64,000 bases of DNA from Pelovirga terrestris (GTDB lineage Bacteria; Desulfobacterota; Desulfuromonadia; Desulfuromonadales; Geopsychrobacteraceae). Positions within the stretch are counted from its first letter, which is position 1. Each line of letters opens with the position of its first letter. The stretch spans positions 1 through 64,000 of the forward strand of contig NZ_JACWUN010000001.1 of assembly GCF_014773365.1 (NCBI RefSeq), written 5' to 3'. Below are positions 18,120 through 26,010 of this stretch, one piece after another. The position numbers were made by a program, and so were the translations under genes. Under the pieces are notes generated by a model that ran no database searches, was not told the origin of the DNA, and worked only from the letters and a program-made list of their open reading frames with translations.

Positions 18120-19277
18120 TTATAACTCTTCCAATCGTTGCCTTAGTTCGTTGATCTGATCGGTTTCAAGATTACCGAAAGCCAGTCGTAAATAAGGTTC
18201 AAGGTCCGGGCCGAATGCTTCCCCCGGTAAACAGATAATTCCCACTTTGTCCAGTAGCTTTCGCGCCGCCTGACGACCGCTGATGCCGTTCCATGGATGT
18301 TTGACCCAGGCAAAAAAAGAACCGCTGGCGGTCAACTCGAATCCGTTGATGCCGGTGTCAAAACAAGCAGAAACAGCAGCGTGTCGTTGTTGCATCAATT
18401 GTGTTTTTTCCGCAATCCAGCCATCCAGATGATTACAACCATATTGCAGCGCCAGTTGCGCCGGACGCGGTTGGCAAACCACCATGCTGTCCTGAATTTT
18501 TAACCCTTGTTCGATCAGTTCTATTGCGCCGATCAGGGCGCCACAGCGCAAGCCGGTGAGGGCAAAGGTTTTGCCGAAAGAGGCGAGGTGAACAAAGTGC
18601 TGCTGCCAGTTGCTCCGGGCAAAGAGCTGGTGCGGTGCGGCACCGATGAAACAGTTATAGGTTTCGTCAAGAATCAAGACAATTGAGCGCGCTTGCGCCA
18701 GATCGAGAAGCTGTTCCAGTTGCTGAGGCGGTATTGTCGCCCCGGTCGGGTTGCTGGGGGTAACCAATAGTAGGGCACGGGTTCTGGGGGTGATCTTTTG
18801 TTCGATGGTGGCAAGGTCCGGGATGCCACTGCTGTTTGGATCGAAGGGAATATATGATGGTGTTACTCCGTAACTTTGCAACGCCATCAAGTGATCAAAA
18901 TAAGCCGGCAGGGGTACGATCACTTCATCACCCGGTTGACACAGACACAGCATTGCCAGCCAGAAGGCCTGACTGGCTCCAATGGTCAGACAAACCTGGT
19001 CTGGCTGTGGGCCACTCTGGTAGTGACGCTGATACCAGTTGCATAGATCCGTTCGTACCTCCGGCAATCCTTCGTCCGGGCTGTAGCGATAGGTGGCCGG
19101 ATCGTCGAGCGTCTGGTTCAGATGAGCGATGAGTTGTGGAGCCGGAGGGTAATTTGGTACCGCTTGACAGAGATCAAGTAACGATGATTCTTTTGAACTC
19201 CGATGCTTATCAAGCCAGCTTTTGACTTCGGTGATTGGCGGTGGCTGCACCTGGTATAACCGGCTATTGATCTTCAT
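18120..19277 (-). CDS. Class I/II PLP-dependent aminotransferase
   Basis: 385-aa fold-type I aminotransferase. The catalytic lysine is in LASFGKTFALTGLRCG, LVTPSNPTGATIP binds the cofactor phosphate region, and LILDETYNCF carries the aspartate that contacts the pyridine nitrogen. The C-terminal PYLRLAFGN holds the substrate-carboxylate arginine. It is third in a minus-strand unit behind the AMMECR1-like and MetF-like genes. The amino acid substrate cannot be inferred. Confidence 0.9.
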   Translation of the reverse strand: MKINSRLYQVQPPPITEVKSWLDKHRSSKESSLLDLCQAVPNYPPAPQLIAHLNQTLDDPATYRYSPDEGLPEVRTDLCNWYQRHYQSGPQPDQVCLTIGASQAFWLAMLCLCQPGDEVIVPLPAYFDHLMALQSYGVTPSYIPFDPNSSGIPDLATIEQKITPRTRALLLVTPSNPTGATIPPQQLEQLLDLAQARSIVLILDETYNCFIGAAPHQLFARSNWQQHFVHLASFGKTFALTGLRCGALIGAIELIEQGLKIQDSMVVCQPRPAQLALQYGCNHLDGWIAEKTQLMQQRHAAVSACFDTGINGFELTASGSFFAWVKHPWNGISGRQAARKLLDKVGIICLPGEAFGPDLEPYLRLAFGNLETDQINELRQRLEEL

Positions 19278-19315
19278 GACTTAAATATCCACCCGGGGGT
19301 TCGAAACCTGTCCCC

Positions 19316-20056
19316 TTAGATAATGCCGTGCAGATACTTGATGATATCGGTCTTGATCGGCATGAAATACACATTGTCATCATGGTGATGGGCAAATTCA
19401 AGGACCTTGCGGGCAAATTCTCGATTCCATTCCAGGGTCGGGGCAAAATCTCGCGGGAATATGGCGTGGTTTTTGTTCTCCCAATAGCTGCGACTACTTT
19501 CCGTAAGGACGGGTGAGACCCCCCAGTAGATGGTGGTATTGCGTAAAAATCCCTGAAAAATCTCCATCAAGCGCAAATCAAAAAACGGCTGGGTGAAAAA
19601 ACCATCAGCTCCGGCGTCCTGCTTGGCGCGCAGGTAGTCGATCTCGGCTTTGATGCCACTGCGATAGGGGTCAATTCCGGCGTATATCGTCAACTTTGGA
19701 CATTCGCGTTTGAGTCGCCGAATCATTTCCAGAGAGCTGGTACGGTAATAGGTATGTTTCATCTCTTGTGGGGGGTCGCCGTTGATTATCAGCACCGCCT
19801 CAACATTTTCCTGACATAACTGGTCAATGATTGGCAGGGGGGCGTCAGGGTTAAAGTCGATAGCGCGCAAGTGGGGGATGGTGCGAGAAACGTACTCTCC
19901 GGCAATGGCGCACCCCTGCCAGCTGCGCATATCAAATCGCAGGATATCAGGGATATTGATCCGTTGCACCAGCGGGAGGTGCCGGCGCACCAGTTCCAGC
20001 TCTTTACGCAGGGAAGATTCACTCCGGGGTACAAGTTCCAGGGAAATCTCAGTCAT
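19316..20056 (-). CDS. Methylenetetrahydrofolate reductase (MetF)-like
   Basis: 246-aa TIM-barrel protein of the MetF family, which reduces 5,10-methylene-THF to methyl-THF. The recognisable parts are the N-terminal SLELVPRSESSL strand, LIINGDPPQEMKHTYYRTSSLEM (the NGD motif) and GADGFFTQPFFDLRLM. It is shorter than E. coli MetF (about 296 aa), in line with short anaerobe MetF proteins that work with partner subunits. The start at 20056 follows GGAGATAG; ATG 20071 is an alternative. It lies 15 bp behind the AMMECR1 gene. Confidence 0.85.
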   Translation of the reverse strand: MTEISLELVPRSESSLRKELELVRRHLPLVQRINIPDILRFDMRSWQGCAIAGEYVSRTIPHLRAIDFNPDAPLPIIDQLCQENVEAVLIINGDPPQEMKHTYYRTSSLEMIRRLKRECPKLTIYAGIDPYRSGIKAEIDYLRAKQDAGADGFFTQPFFDLRLMEIFQGFLRNTTIYWGVSPVLTESSRSYWENKNHAIFPRDFAPTLEWNREFARKVLEFAHHHDDNVYFMPIKTDIIKYLHGII

Positions 20057-20071
20057 TCTATCTCCAAACAT

Positions 20072-20626
20072 TCAATCCAGATTATTTTTTTCAGCGATGA
20101 TCTCGCCACTGAAGCGATAAATCTCGGCATCAGGCGCTTGCCACATATCTGCTGACAGCCCGGCTTTGTTACAGGTCTGACGCAGAAAAGTCAAGGCATC
20201 CCATTGATGTTCGGTAGCGACTTGGGGCAGCAAAACACCCCGATTGATGCCATGTTCCAGATAAATGCCATGCTCGCCAATGGTGATGTCGTCGGGACCG
20301 GAGATTTTTTCCAGCGGTGAGAGGATGGTGATTTCAAGATGAATCTGATCCAGCTCGGGCTTGGTCAGGGGTGAAAAACGCGGATCCTGGGTCGCAGCAG
20401 CAGCGGCCATCAGTGCTACCTCCTGAAATAACGGGCGGCGGGATTGAAAATTGCCGATACAGCCGCGTAATTGACCGTTCATTTTAAGGGTGACAAAGCA
20501 TCCTGCGCGTTCATTGAGTGACTGTTCTTCCCGCGGCGGCGGGTTGAAGGATTGCTGGTTGATTTCATGCGCAATCGCAGTTCGTGCAATGTTCAGCAGC
20601 ACCTGTGCTGCAGTATCGGTGATCAT
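20072..20626 (-). CDS. amrA: AMMECR1 domain protein (AmmeMemoRadiSam system protein A)
   Basis: 184-aa single-domain AMMECR1 protein. The highly conserved LRGCIG core (in MNGQLRGCIGNFQSRRPL) and a following alanine-rich helix with DPRFSPL are clear. In many genomes it is joined or adjacent to Memo-like and radical-SAM proteins (AmrB and AmrS); neither partner is found in this window. The biochemical role remains unknown. It heads a minus-strand unit with the MetF-like and aminotransferase genes. Confidence 0.88.
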   Translation of the reverse strand: MITDTAAQVLLNIARTAIAHEINQQSFNPPPREEQSLNERAGCFVTLKMNGQLRGCIGNFQSRRPLFQEVALMAAAAATQDPRFSPLTKPELDQIHLEITILSPLEKISGPDDITIGEHGIYLEHGINRGVLLPQVATEHQWDALTFLRQTCNKAGLSADMWQAPDAEIYRFSGEIIAEKNNLD

Positions 20627-20921
20627 GGCGGCTCCTTATTTTAAAAGATGGGTATCTGTTCAGCACCAGATCTTCGGATCCTCTGTCAAGGGACGCGATT
20701 GTTTCCCGATGGGTCATCCCTGACCGCTTGTTGTTGCGACAAACACCCTTGCCACAGAAACCCCGACCCTGCGCAAGGATAGAGCTGAATAGTTACAAAG
20801 ATGGAAAAAGTTGTTTTTAGCCGACGAGATAACTTATAGTTGCTGCTTGTTTTTGACGCAACCGTTTTAATATCAGGCACCAGATTGATGACAATCTGAG
20901 CATGACTGAAAGGGGTATCTG
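20627..20921. other. Divergent intergenic region with dispersed repeat
   Basis: 295 bp between the minus-strand AMMECR1 unit and the plus-strand lipoprotein gene, so it must hold promoters for both. It contains two stretches (about 20649-20672 and 20770-20795) that reappear, closer together, at 44949-44996 upstream of a cysteine desulfurase gene. No gene was seen. Confidence 0.5.
20770..20795 (+). repeat. Dispersed repeat, copy 1
   Basis: Matches 44971-44996 at 25 of 26 positions; the core reads GCGCAAGGATAGAG then GAATAGTTAC. A second shared block containing TCTGTTCAGCACC lies about 100 bp upstream. Confidence 0.7.
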
Positions 20922-22193
20922 TTGGTACGGATTTTTCAGTTTATAGTGATTTTTTGCCTCCTGTCTGTTGTCGGAGGATGTGCCCCGCGGCCGCTGGTTG
21001 TGAAGGTTACTGATGATACGCCTCCCACTCCACAACAGGAAGCACAGCTTGGTCTGATCTTGAGTGGTATGCTGATTCAATATCTGGGAGGGGGTTATCC
21101 GGAGATCGGTCTGGAAAACTATGTCAATCAGGTGGCCCGGCGCTTGCTGACAGCTAACAGCAGCCGGCGCGTACAGGTTAGGGTCGCTAATCATACCGAC
21201 CCATATTTTCTTGCCGTGCCGGGGGGGAGTTTTGTTGTTACCCGTGGCTTGTTGCAGGAGCTTGAGTCTGAATCTCAACTCGCTGCCCTGCTGGCTCATG
21301 AGATCGGCGATTCTCAGCCAGATCTTGTCACTGAAAGGATGACGGCTATAGTGCGGGGTCGTGCCGCTTTTTTGCAGGATGTGCGACCTGGAGAGGCCCT
21401 CTATTCACAACGATTATTGTTGACCCGTGAACTGACGGATGTTGCCCTGCACTGGGGTTATGGAAGGGATAAAGGTCATAATGCTGATATCGCTATGATC
21501 GATGCACTGGTGCGGAGCGGTTATTCTTTAAACGGTGTTTTTGAACTGGACCAGCTGTGGCAGCATCTGAAGCGGACAGCCAGTAACAGCGAACGGTCGG
21601 CTTCTCCCGATCCGTTGTCTGGGCAGCGTCTGCAGGCGGCACGTGATTATATCGCCGCAACCTATCCCGATTATCGTGGATCTAGGGGGGTTCCTTCAAA
21701 GACTGGTCTTCGTCAGCTGGAAAGCTCTGATCAGCTGACGAGGGCCTATCAACTTTATCATCAGGCCCGTTCTGCTGAAGCAGCCGGAGAGCAAGCAAGG
21801 GCTCTGCAGCTCTATCATCAGGCGATTCAGGAACAGCCCCAAAGTCTGTTGCTGACAGGGCTGGGGATGGCTTATCTGCGTGGTGAGGACCTGATCCCGG
21901 CCCGCCGTTATCTGCGCCAGGCAGTTGCCGCCGATGAGGAATTTTATCAGTCTCGTCTGGGCCTTGGTTACATTCATCTGCAGCGTTCCGAATGGTCGGA
22001 TGCAGCTGCAGAACTGGAGGCTTCTCTGACATTGTTACCGACCTTGCAGGGAGTTTTTCTGCTGGCGGAAACAGAAGAAGGGCGGGGCAATCTGGTACGG
22101 GCGCGCAACCTGTATCGCCATTTGCTCGAGGTAGATGGTCAAAGTGCCCTTGGGCGTGCAGCCGCTGAGCGTTTGCGCCTGTTGCCGCGCTGA
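20922..22193 (+). CDS. M48-like lipoprotein with TPR repeats, probably catalytically dead
   Basis: 423 aa with a TTG start preceded by AAAGGGG. A signal peptide ends in lipobox VGGC (near residue 20), so the protein is an exported lipoprotein. The middle matches the M48 (BepA/LoiP-like) peptidase fold: VPGGSFVVTRGLLQELESES, then LAALLAHEIGD. The zinc motif HEXXH is broken: residues 126-130 read HEIGD, and the downstream E-A-D motif reads N187-A-D. Two of three zinc ligands are therefore missing. From about residue 265 there are tandem TPR-like helices (ALQLYHQAIQEQPQSL, AAELEASLTLLP). A chaperone or scaffolding role in envelope assembly is inferred. Confidence 0.8.
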   Translation: MVRIFQFIVIFCLLSVVGGCAPRPLVVKVTDDTPPTPQQEAQLGLILSGMLIQYLGGGYPEIGLENYVNQVARRLLTANSSRRVQVRVANHTDPYFLAVPGGSFVVTRGLLQELESESQLAALLAHEIGDSQPDLVTERMTAIVRGRAAFLQDVRPGEALYSQRLLLTRELTDVALHWGYGRDKGHNADIAMIDALVRSGYSLNGVFELDQLWQHLKRTASNSERSASPDPLSGQRLQAARDYIAATYPDYRGSRGVPSKTGLRQLESSDQLTRAYQLYHQARSAEAAGEQARALQLYHQAIQEQPQSLLLTGLGMAYLRGEDLIPARRYLRQAVAADEEFYQSRLGLGYIHLQRSEWSDAAAELEASLTLLPTLQGVFLLAETEEGRGNLVRARNLYRHLLEVDGQSALGRAAAERLRLLPR

Positions 22194-22198
22194 TCTCA

Positions 22199-22702
22199 AT
22201 GCTGATCTGGCCGCTGGAACAAGATGAGGTTTTGCTCTGGCAGGGGCGCCCGGCACCCCGTTGTTATCTGTTTCGCTGTTGGCGCGGCCAGCTGGTCACG
22301 CTTATTGTATTGTTGTTTGTGGGTGCGTTCTTCCGGCAAGTCCGGCAACAAGACGTTACCTCTATGACCCTGATCTTTTTTCTGGCGTTGTTCCTGTTGG
22401 CACTGGTATATGGACCCCTTCGCTTGATCTATTTACGTTGGCATTGGGAGACCCTTTTTTATGCTGTCAGTGACCGGCGGTTACTGGTCCGCAGTGGAAG
22501 CAACAAGCAAATGGTCAGCTATCCCTGGCTGCTGCTGGATGCCATCGTTGTCCACCCCTACACAGATCAGCTGGCCGATATTGAACTGACATTTGCCGAT
22601 TCGCGGCGGGTGGTGCTTGCATGTCTGGAAGAGCCCAGGACTTGTCTTCGCGCCTTGCCGCTACCGGCTGCTAATTCCCCGGAAAAAAATACCTCGGTTT
22701 GA
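22199..22702 (+). CDS. Membrane protein with PH-like domain
   Basis: 167 aa, starting 6 bp after the lipoprotein gene. The N-terminal EQDEVLLWQGRPAPR resembles the opening of bacterial PH-domain (YdbS/YdbT-like) membrane proteins. Two hydrophobic helices follow (about 33-50 and 58-80), then a cytoplasmic beta-rich part with YAVSDRRLLVRSG, the usual PH-like strand pair. Function unknown. It overlaps the open frame upstream of miaB and is probably in the same transcript. Confidence 0.65.
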   Translation: MLIWPLEQDEVLLWQGRPAPRCYLFRCWRGQLVTLIVLLFVGAFFRQVRQQDVTSMTLIFFLALFLLALVYGPLRLIYLRWHWETLFYAVSDRRLLVRSGSNKQMVSYPWLLLDAIVVHPYTDQLADIELTFADSRRVVLACLEEPRTCLRALPLPAANSPEKNTSV

Positions 22703-22779
22703 CTCGGACCAGTCCTCATGACTATGATGCGAAGTTATTTACAATCGATGCTGAAAAGCATATTAGCAATGAAGGTGAT

Positions 22780-24105
22780 ATGAAGTCTTTTTACCTGGAA
22801 ACATTTGGTTGTCAGATGAATGTGGTTGATTCCGAGCAGATTACCGCGCTGTTGCAGGAGATCGGCTATCAACCAATTGACGCTCCCGATCTGGCTGATC
22901 TGGTGCTACTTAATACCTGTTCGGTGCGCGATAAAGCAGAACGTAAGGTTTACGGACATCTTGGGCGCTTCAAGCCAATCAAGGATAAACGCCCGCAGCT
23001 GATTATCGGGGTCGGGGGGTGTGTCGCCCAGCAGGAAGGGCAGCGCATGCTTGATGCGGTCTCCTACCTCGATCTGGTTTTTGGTACCCACAATATCCAC
23101 CGGTTGCCGGAGATGGTCCAGCAGGTCGAACAGACCCGCCAGCGTGCCAGTGAAACCGATTTTCTCGATCGCGAAACGCGCTTGAATCTGTTCCCGGAGC
23201 GCTCGGCCAGCGAGAGTGCCACCCGCTTTGTTACCATTATGCAGGGGTGCGATAATTTCTGTTCCTACTGTATTGTTCCCCATGTACGCGGTCGCGAGAT
23301 CAGTCGCCTCAGCGCTGAAATCCTCAACGAAATTGAAGCCCTCGTTGCTGCCGGGGTCAAGGAGGTGACCCTGCTTGGGCAGAACGTCAACTCCTACGGG
23401 TGCAAAAATGACGGTGAGTTGTCTTTCCCCCAGCTGTTAGCGGCGGTAGATGCCATTCCCGGTCTCGAGCGCCTGCGCTTTGCAACCTCTCACCCCAAGG
23501 ATATTACGGCTGAGTTGATTGACTGTTTTGGCCGCTTAGAAAGTCTTTGTCCGCAAGTCCATCTGCCGGTACAAAGTGGTTCAGACCGGATTCTGGCATT
23601 GATGAATCGTGGCTATGATGCTGCTGATTATCTGGACAAGGTGCGGCGCTTAAAAGCTGTGTGTCCGCAGATCCGTTTGACCACCGATATCATTGTCGGT
23701 TTTCCCGGAGAGACGGAAGAAGACTTTCAGGCCACCCTTGATCTGGTGGCCCAGGTCCGCTATGCCGATGCCTTCACCTTTCTCTATTCGCCCCGGGTGG
23801 AAACAGCCGCAGCCTCCATGCCGGATAACGCCTCCGCGCGGCAGAAACAACAGCGTTTTGATCGCCTACTGACCTTACAGCAGCGGATCAGTGGTGAAAT
23901 CTGGCAGGAAGATGCTGGAAAGATTCTGCCGGTGCTGGTCGAGGGGGCAAGTAAACAGGGGGAAGGTCAGCTTTTCGGACGCAGCGTCTGGAATCGGATT
24001 GTTAACTTCAGTGGACCACCAGAACTGATCGGTCAGGTTGTCCCCGTAGCTATTAATAAGGTGCTGCGCAACTCCCATCTGGGTGAATACCAGAATAACT
24101 GCTGA
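22780..24105 (+). CDS. miaB: tRNA-2-methylthio-N6-dimethylallyladenosine synthase
   Basis: Radical-SAM methylthiotransferase modifying A37 of tRNAs; 441 aa. The N-terminal UPF0004 domain has three cluster cysteines, in TFGCQMN, NTCSVRDKA and GGCVAQQ. The radical-SAM motif is CDNFCSYC, and a C-terminal TRAM domain ends the protein. The start at 22780 is the family start (MKSFYLETFGCQMN) with GAAGG upstream; the frame opens earlier at 22699. MtaB at 41106 is a paralogue. Confidence 0.96.
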   Translation: MKSFYLETFGCQMNVVDSEQITALLQEIGYQPIDAPDLADLVLLNTCSVRDKAERKVYGHLGRFKPIKDKRPQLIIGVGGCVAQQEGQRMLDAVSYLDLVFGTHNIHRLPEMVQQVEQTRQRASETDFLDRETRLNLFPERSASESATRFVTIMQGCDNFCSYCIVPHVRGREISRLSAEILNEIEALVAAGVKEVTLLGQNVNSYGCKNDGELSFPQLLAAVDAIPGLERLRFATSHPKDITAELIDCFGRLESLCPQVHLPVQSGSDRILALMNRGYDAADYLDKVRRLKAVCPQIRLTTDIIVGFPGETEEDFQATLDLVAQVRYADAFTFLYSPRVETAAASMPDNASARQKQQRFDRLLTLQQRISGEIWQEDAGKILPVLVEGASKQGEGQLFGRSVWNRIVNFSGPPELIGQVVPVAINKVLRNSHLGEYQNNC

Positions 24106-24121
24106 TGACAGGAATACGATA

Positions 24122-24772
24122 ATGATGGATCTTCATACCCATACATTTTTCAGCGATGGTGAACTGGTGCCGGCTGAGTTGGTACGGCGTGCTGCTGTTG
24201 CCGGTTATCGCGCTATGGCCATTACTGATCACGCCGACAAAAGCAACATCGCCTGGCTATTGGCCAATATTGTCCCTGTGGTTGATGAACTCGGTGAGGC
24301 CAACGGGATGCAGGTTCTGGCCGGTGTGGAACTGACCCATGTGGCCCCTGCAGCCATTGCTGATGCCGCCCGTCTGGCCCGCGATCATGGAGCCGAACTG
24401 GTGGTTGTGCACGGCGAAACCATTGTCGAACCGGTCATGCCGGGAACCAACCTGGCCGCAATCAAGGCGGGTGTTGATATTCTCTCTCATCCGGGTCTTA
24501 TCACCCCTGAAGAGGTCCAGCTGGCAGCAGAAATGGGCGTCTGTCTGGAAATTACCACCCGTAAAGGACACTCCCTCACCAACGGTCATGTCGCCAAACT
24601 GGCGCACAAATACGGTGCCAAGCTGGTTATTAATAATGATGCCCACGGGCCCGGCGATCTGGTTGCTGCTGAGCAGATGCGCCGGATTGCCCTGGGGGCG
24701 GCTATGACCGAAGAACAGTTTCTGCAGGCCCAGGCCAACTCAAGGGCTTTGGTTGCTCGCGCCAAGGGGTGA
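24122..24772 (+). CDS. PHP-domain phosphoesterase
   Basis: 216-aa polymerase-and-histidinol-phosphatase domain hydrolase. The metal-binding motifs are visible: DLHTHTFFSDGE, ITDHADKSNI, GVELTH, and NNDAHGPGD near the C-terminus. The group is often annotated as histidinol-phosphatase-like, but the substrate is undetermined. The start is ATG 24122 (or 24125), after AGGA at 24110. It follows miaB by 16 bp. Confidence 0.85.
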   Translation: MMDLHTHTFFSDGELVPAELVRRAAVAGYRAMAITDHADKSNIAWLLANIVPVVDELGEANGMQVLAGVELTHVAPAAIADAARLARDHGAELVVVHGETIVEPVMPGTNLAAIKAGVDILSHPGLITPEEVQLAAEMGVCLEITTRKGHSLTNGHVAKLAHKYGAKLVINNDAHGPGDLVAAEQMRRIALGAAMTEEQFLQAQANSRALVARAKG

Positions 24773-24779
24773 TGGCGTC

Positions 24780-24887
24780 GCAAAAACTCACCAACTGCGG
24801 CGTTGTTGCGATTATTTCACTGCTTCGACGTACGAAAGTACGCCTCATTGCTCAATAATCGCGCGCCTTGCATTTGGCGCTTTTTGC
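24780..24887. repeat. Large imperfect inverted repeat (MITE/REP-like)
   Basis: 108 bp forming one long imperfect hairpin: the left arm starts GCAAAAA at 24780 and the right arm ends TTTTTGC at 24887, with CGATTATT/AATAATCG paired inside and a GTAC/GTAC tip around GAAA. It has no coding capacity and lies between the PHP and M42 genes. The form is that of a dispersed repeat; no second copy occurs in this window. Confidence 0.75.
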
Positions 24888-24935
24888 TTATCCATCCATG
24901 TTGATGTTTTTTGCGAAACCAGCAAAGGGTAGTTG

Positions 24936-26003
24936 ATGAACAATTTGTGTCATTTTGATTTTCTTAAGCAACTGGTTGAAACTCCCAGTCCCTCCGGTTT
25001 TGAACAGCCGGTGCAACGGCTGATACGTCAGCAGCTTGAGCCTCTAGCTGACACTATTGAAACCGACATCATGGGCAATCTTATTGCCCTGCTCAAAGGG
25101 ACTGGCGGCCCGACAGTCATGCTTGCCGGCCACTGCGATGAAATCGGTTTCATGGTCCAGTTTGTCGATGATAAGGGATTTATCTATTTCGGAGCGATCG
25201 GTGGGGTTGATCCCCACCTGTCACCGGGACAGCGGGTGGCGATCCACACTGACCAGGGCGATATTGCCGGGGTTATCGGTAAAAAAGCCATTCATCTGAT
25301 TGACAGTAAAGACCGGGATACCGTCATTAATCTGAAAAAGCAGTACATCGACATCGGTTGTACCTCACGCGAAGAGGTAGAAAGGCTGGTCTCTATCGGC
25401 GATCCCGTTACTTTTGCCGTTGGTCTGCAGCCGCTCCAGGGGCGGCGGGTTACGGCGCGAGCCTTCGATGATAAAATGGGGGCTTTTGTTGTCACTGAGG
25501 TGCTCAAACAGGTAAAAAATAATGGTGGTATGGCTGCCGATCTGTATAGCGTTTCGACGGTGCAGGAAGAGGTCGGGTTGCGCGGGGGGATCACCAGCAG
25601 CTATGGGGTCAACCCCGATATTGGTATTGTCGTTGAAGTGACCCACGCTACTGATTGCCCGGATGTCGAGCACAATGGTATTGGTCGGGTTGAACTGGGC
25701 AAAGGGCCGGTGATCGCCCGTGGCGCCAATGTCAATCCGATGCTGTTCAGACTGCTGGTTGAAACGGCAAAAGCAGAAAACATCCCGGTGCAGATTATCG
25801 GCGTACCGCGCGCTACCGGCACCGATGCCAACGTGATGCAACTCTCCCGAGGCGGGGTGGCCACGGCACTGTTGGGTATTCCTTTACGCTACATGCACAC
25901 CCCGGTAGAAACCCTCGATCTGAACGATCTGGAGTCGGCCATCAGGCTGCTCACAGCCAGTCTGACGAGGATCCACCATCATACCAGCTTTGTTCCCGTT
26001 TGA
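24936..26003 (+). CDS. M42-family glutamyl aminopeptidase/endoglucanase-type metallopeptidase
   Basis: 355-aa dinuclear-metal aminopeptidase of the M42 (TET/FrvX) family, which forms large oligomeric peptide-trimming complexes. Metal ligands and catalytic residues appear in GHCDEIGFM, RAFDDKMGAFV, QEEVGLRGG and VVEVTHATDCPD; the last ligand is in RYMHTPVE. The ATG at 24936 follows AAGGG; TTG 24933 is possible. Cytoplasmic peptide turnover is the likely role. Confidence 0.93.
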   Translation: MNNLCHFDFLKQLVETPSPSGFEQPVQRLIRQQLEPLADTIETDIMGNLIALLKGTGGPTVMLAGHCDEIGFMVQFVDDKGFIYFGAIGGVDPHLSPGQRVAIHTDQGDIAGVIGKKAIHLIDSKDRDTVINLKKQYIDIGCTSREEVERLVSIGDPVTFAVGLQPLQGRRVTARAFDDKMGAFVVTEVLKQVKNNGGMAADLYSVSTVQEEVGLRGGITSSYGVNPDIGIVVEVTHATDCPDVEHNGIGRVELGKGPVIARGANVNPMLFRLLVETAKAENIPVQIIGVPRATGTDANVMQLSRGGVATALLGIPLRYMHTPVETLDLNDLESAIRLLTASLTRIHHHTSFVPV

Positions 26004-26010
26004 TAAATCC

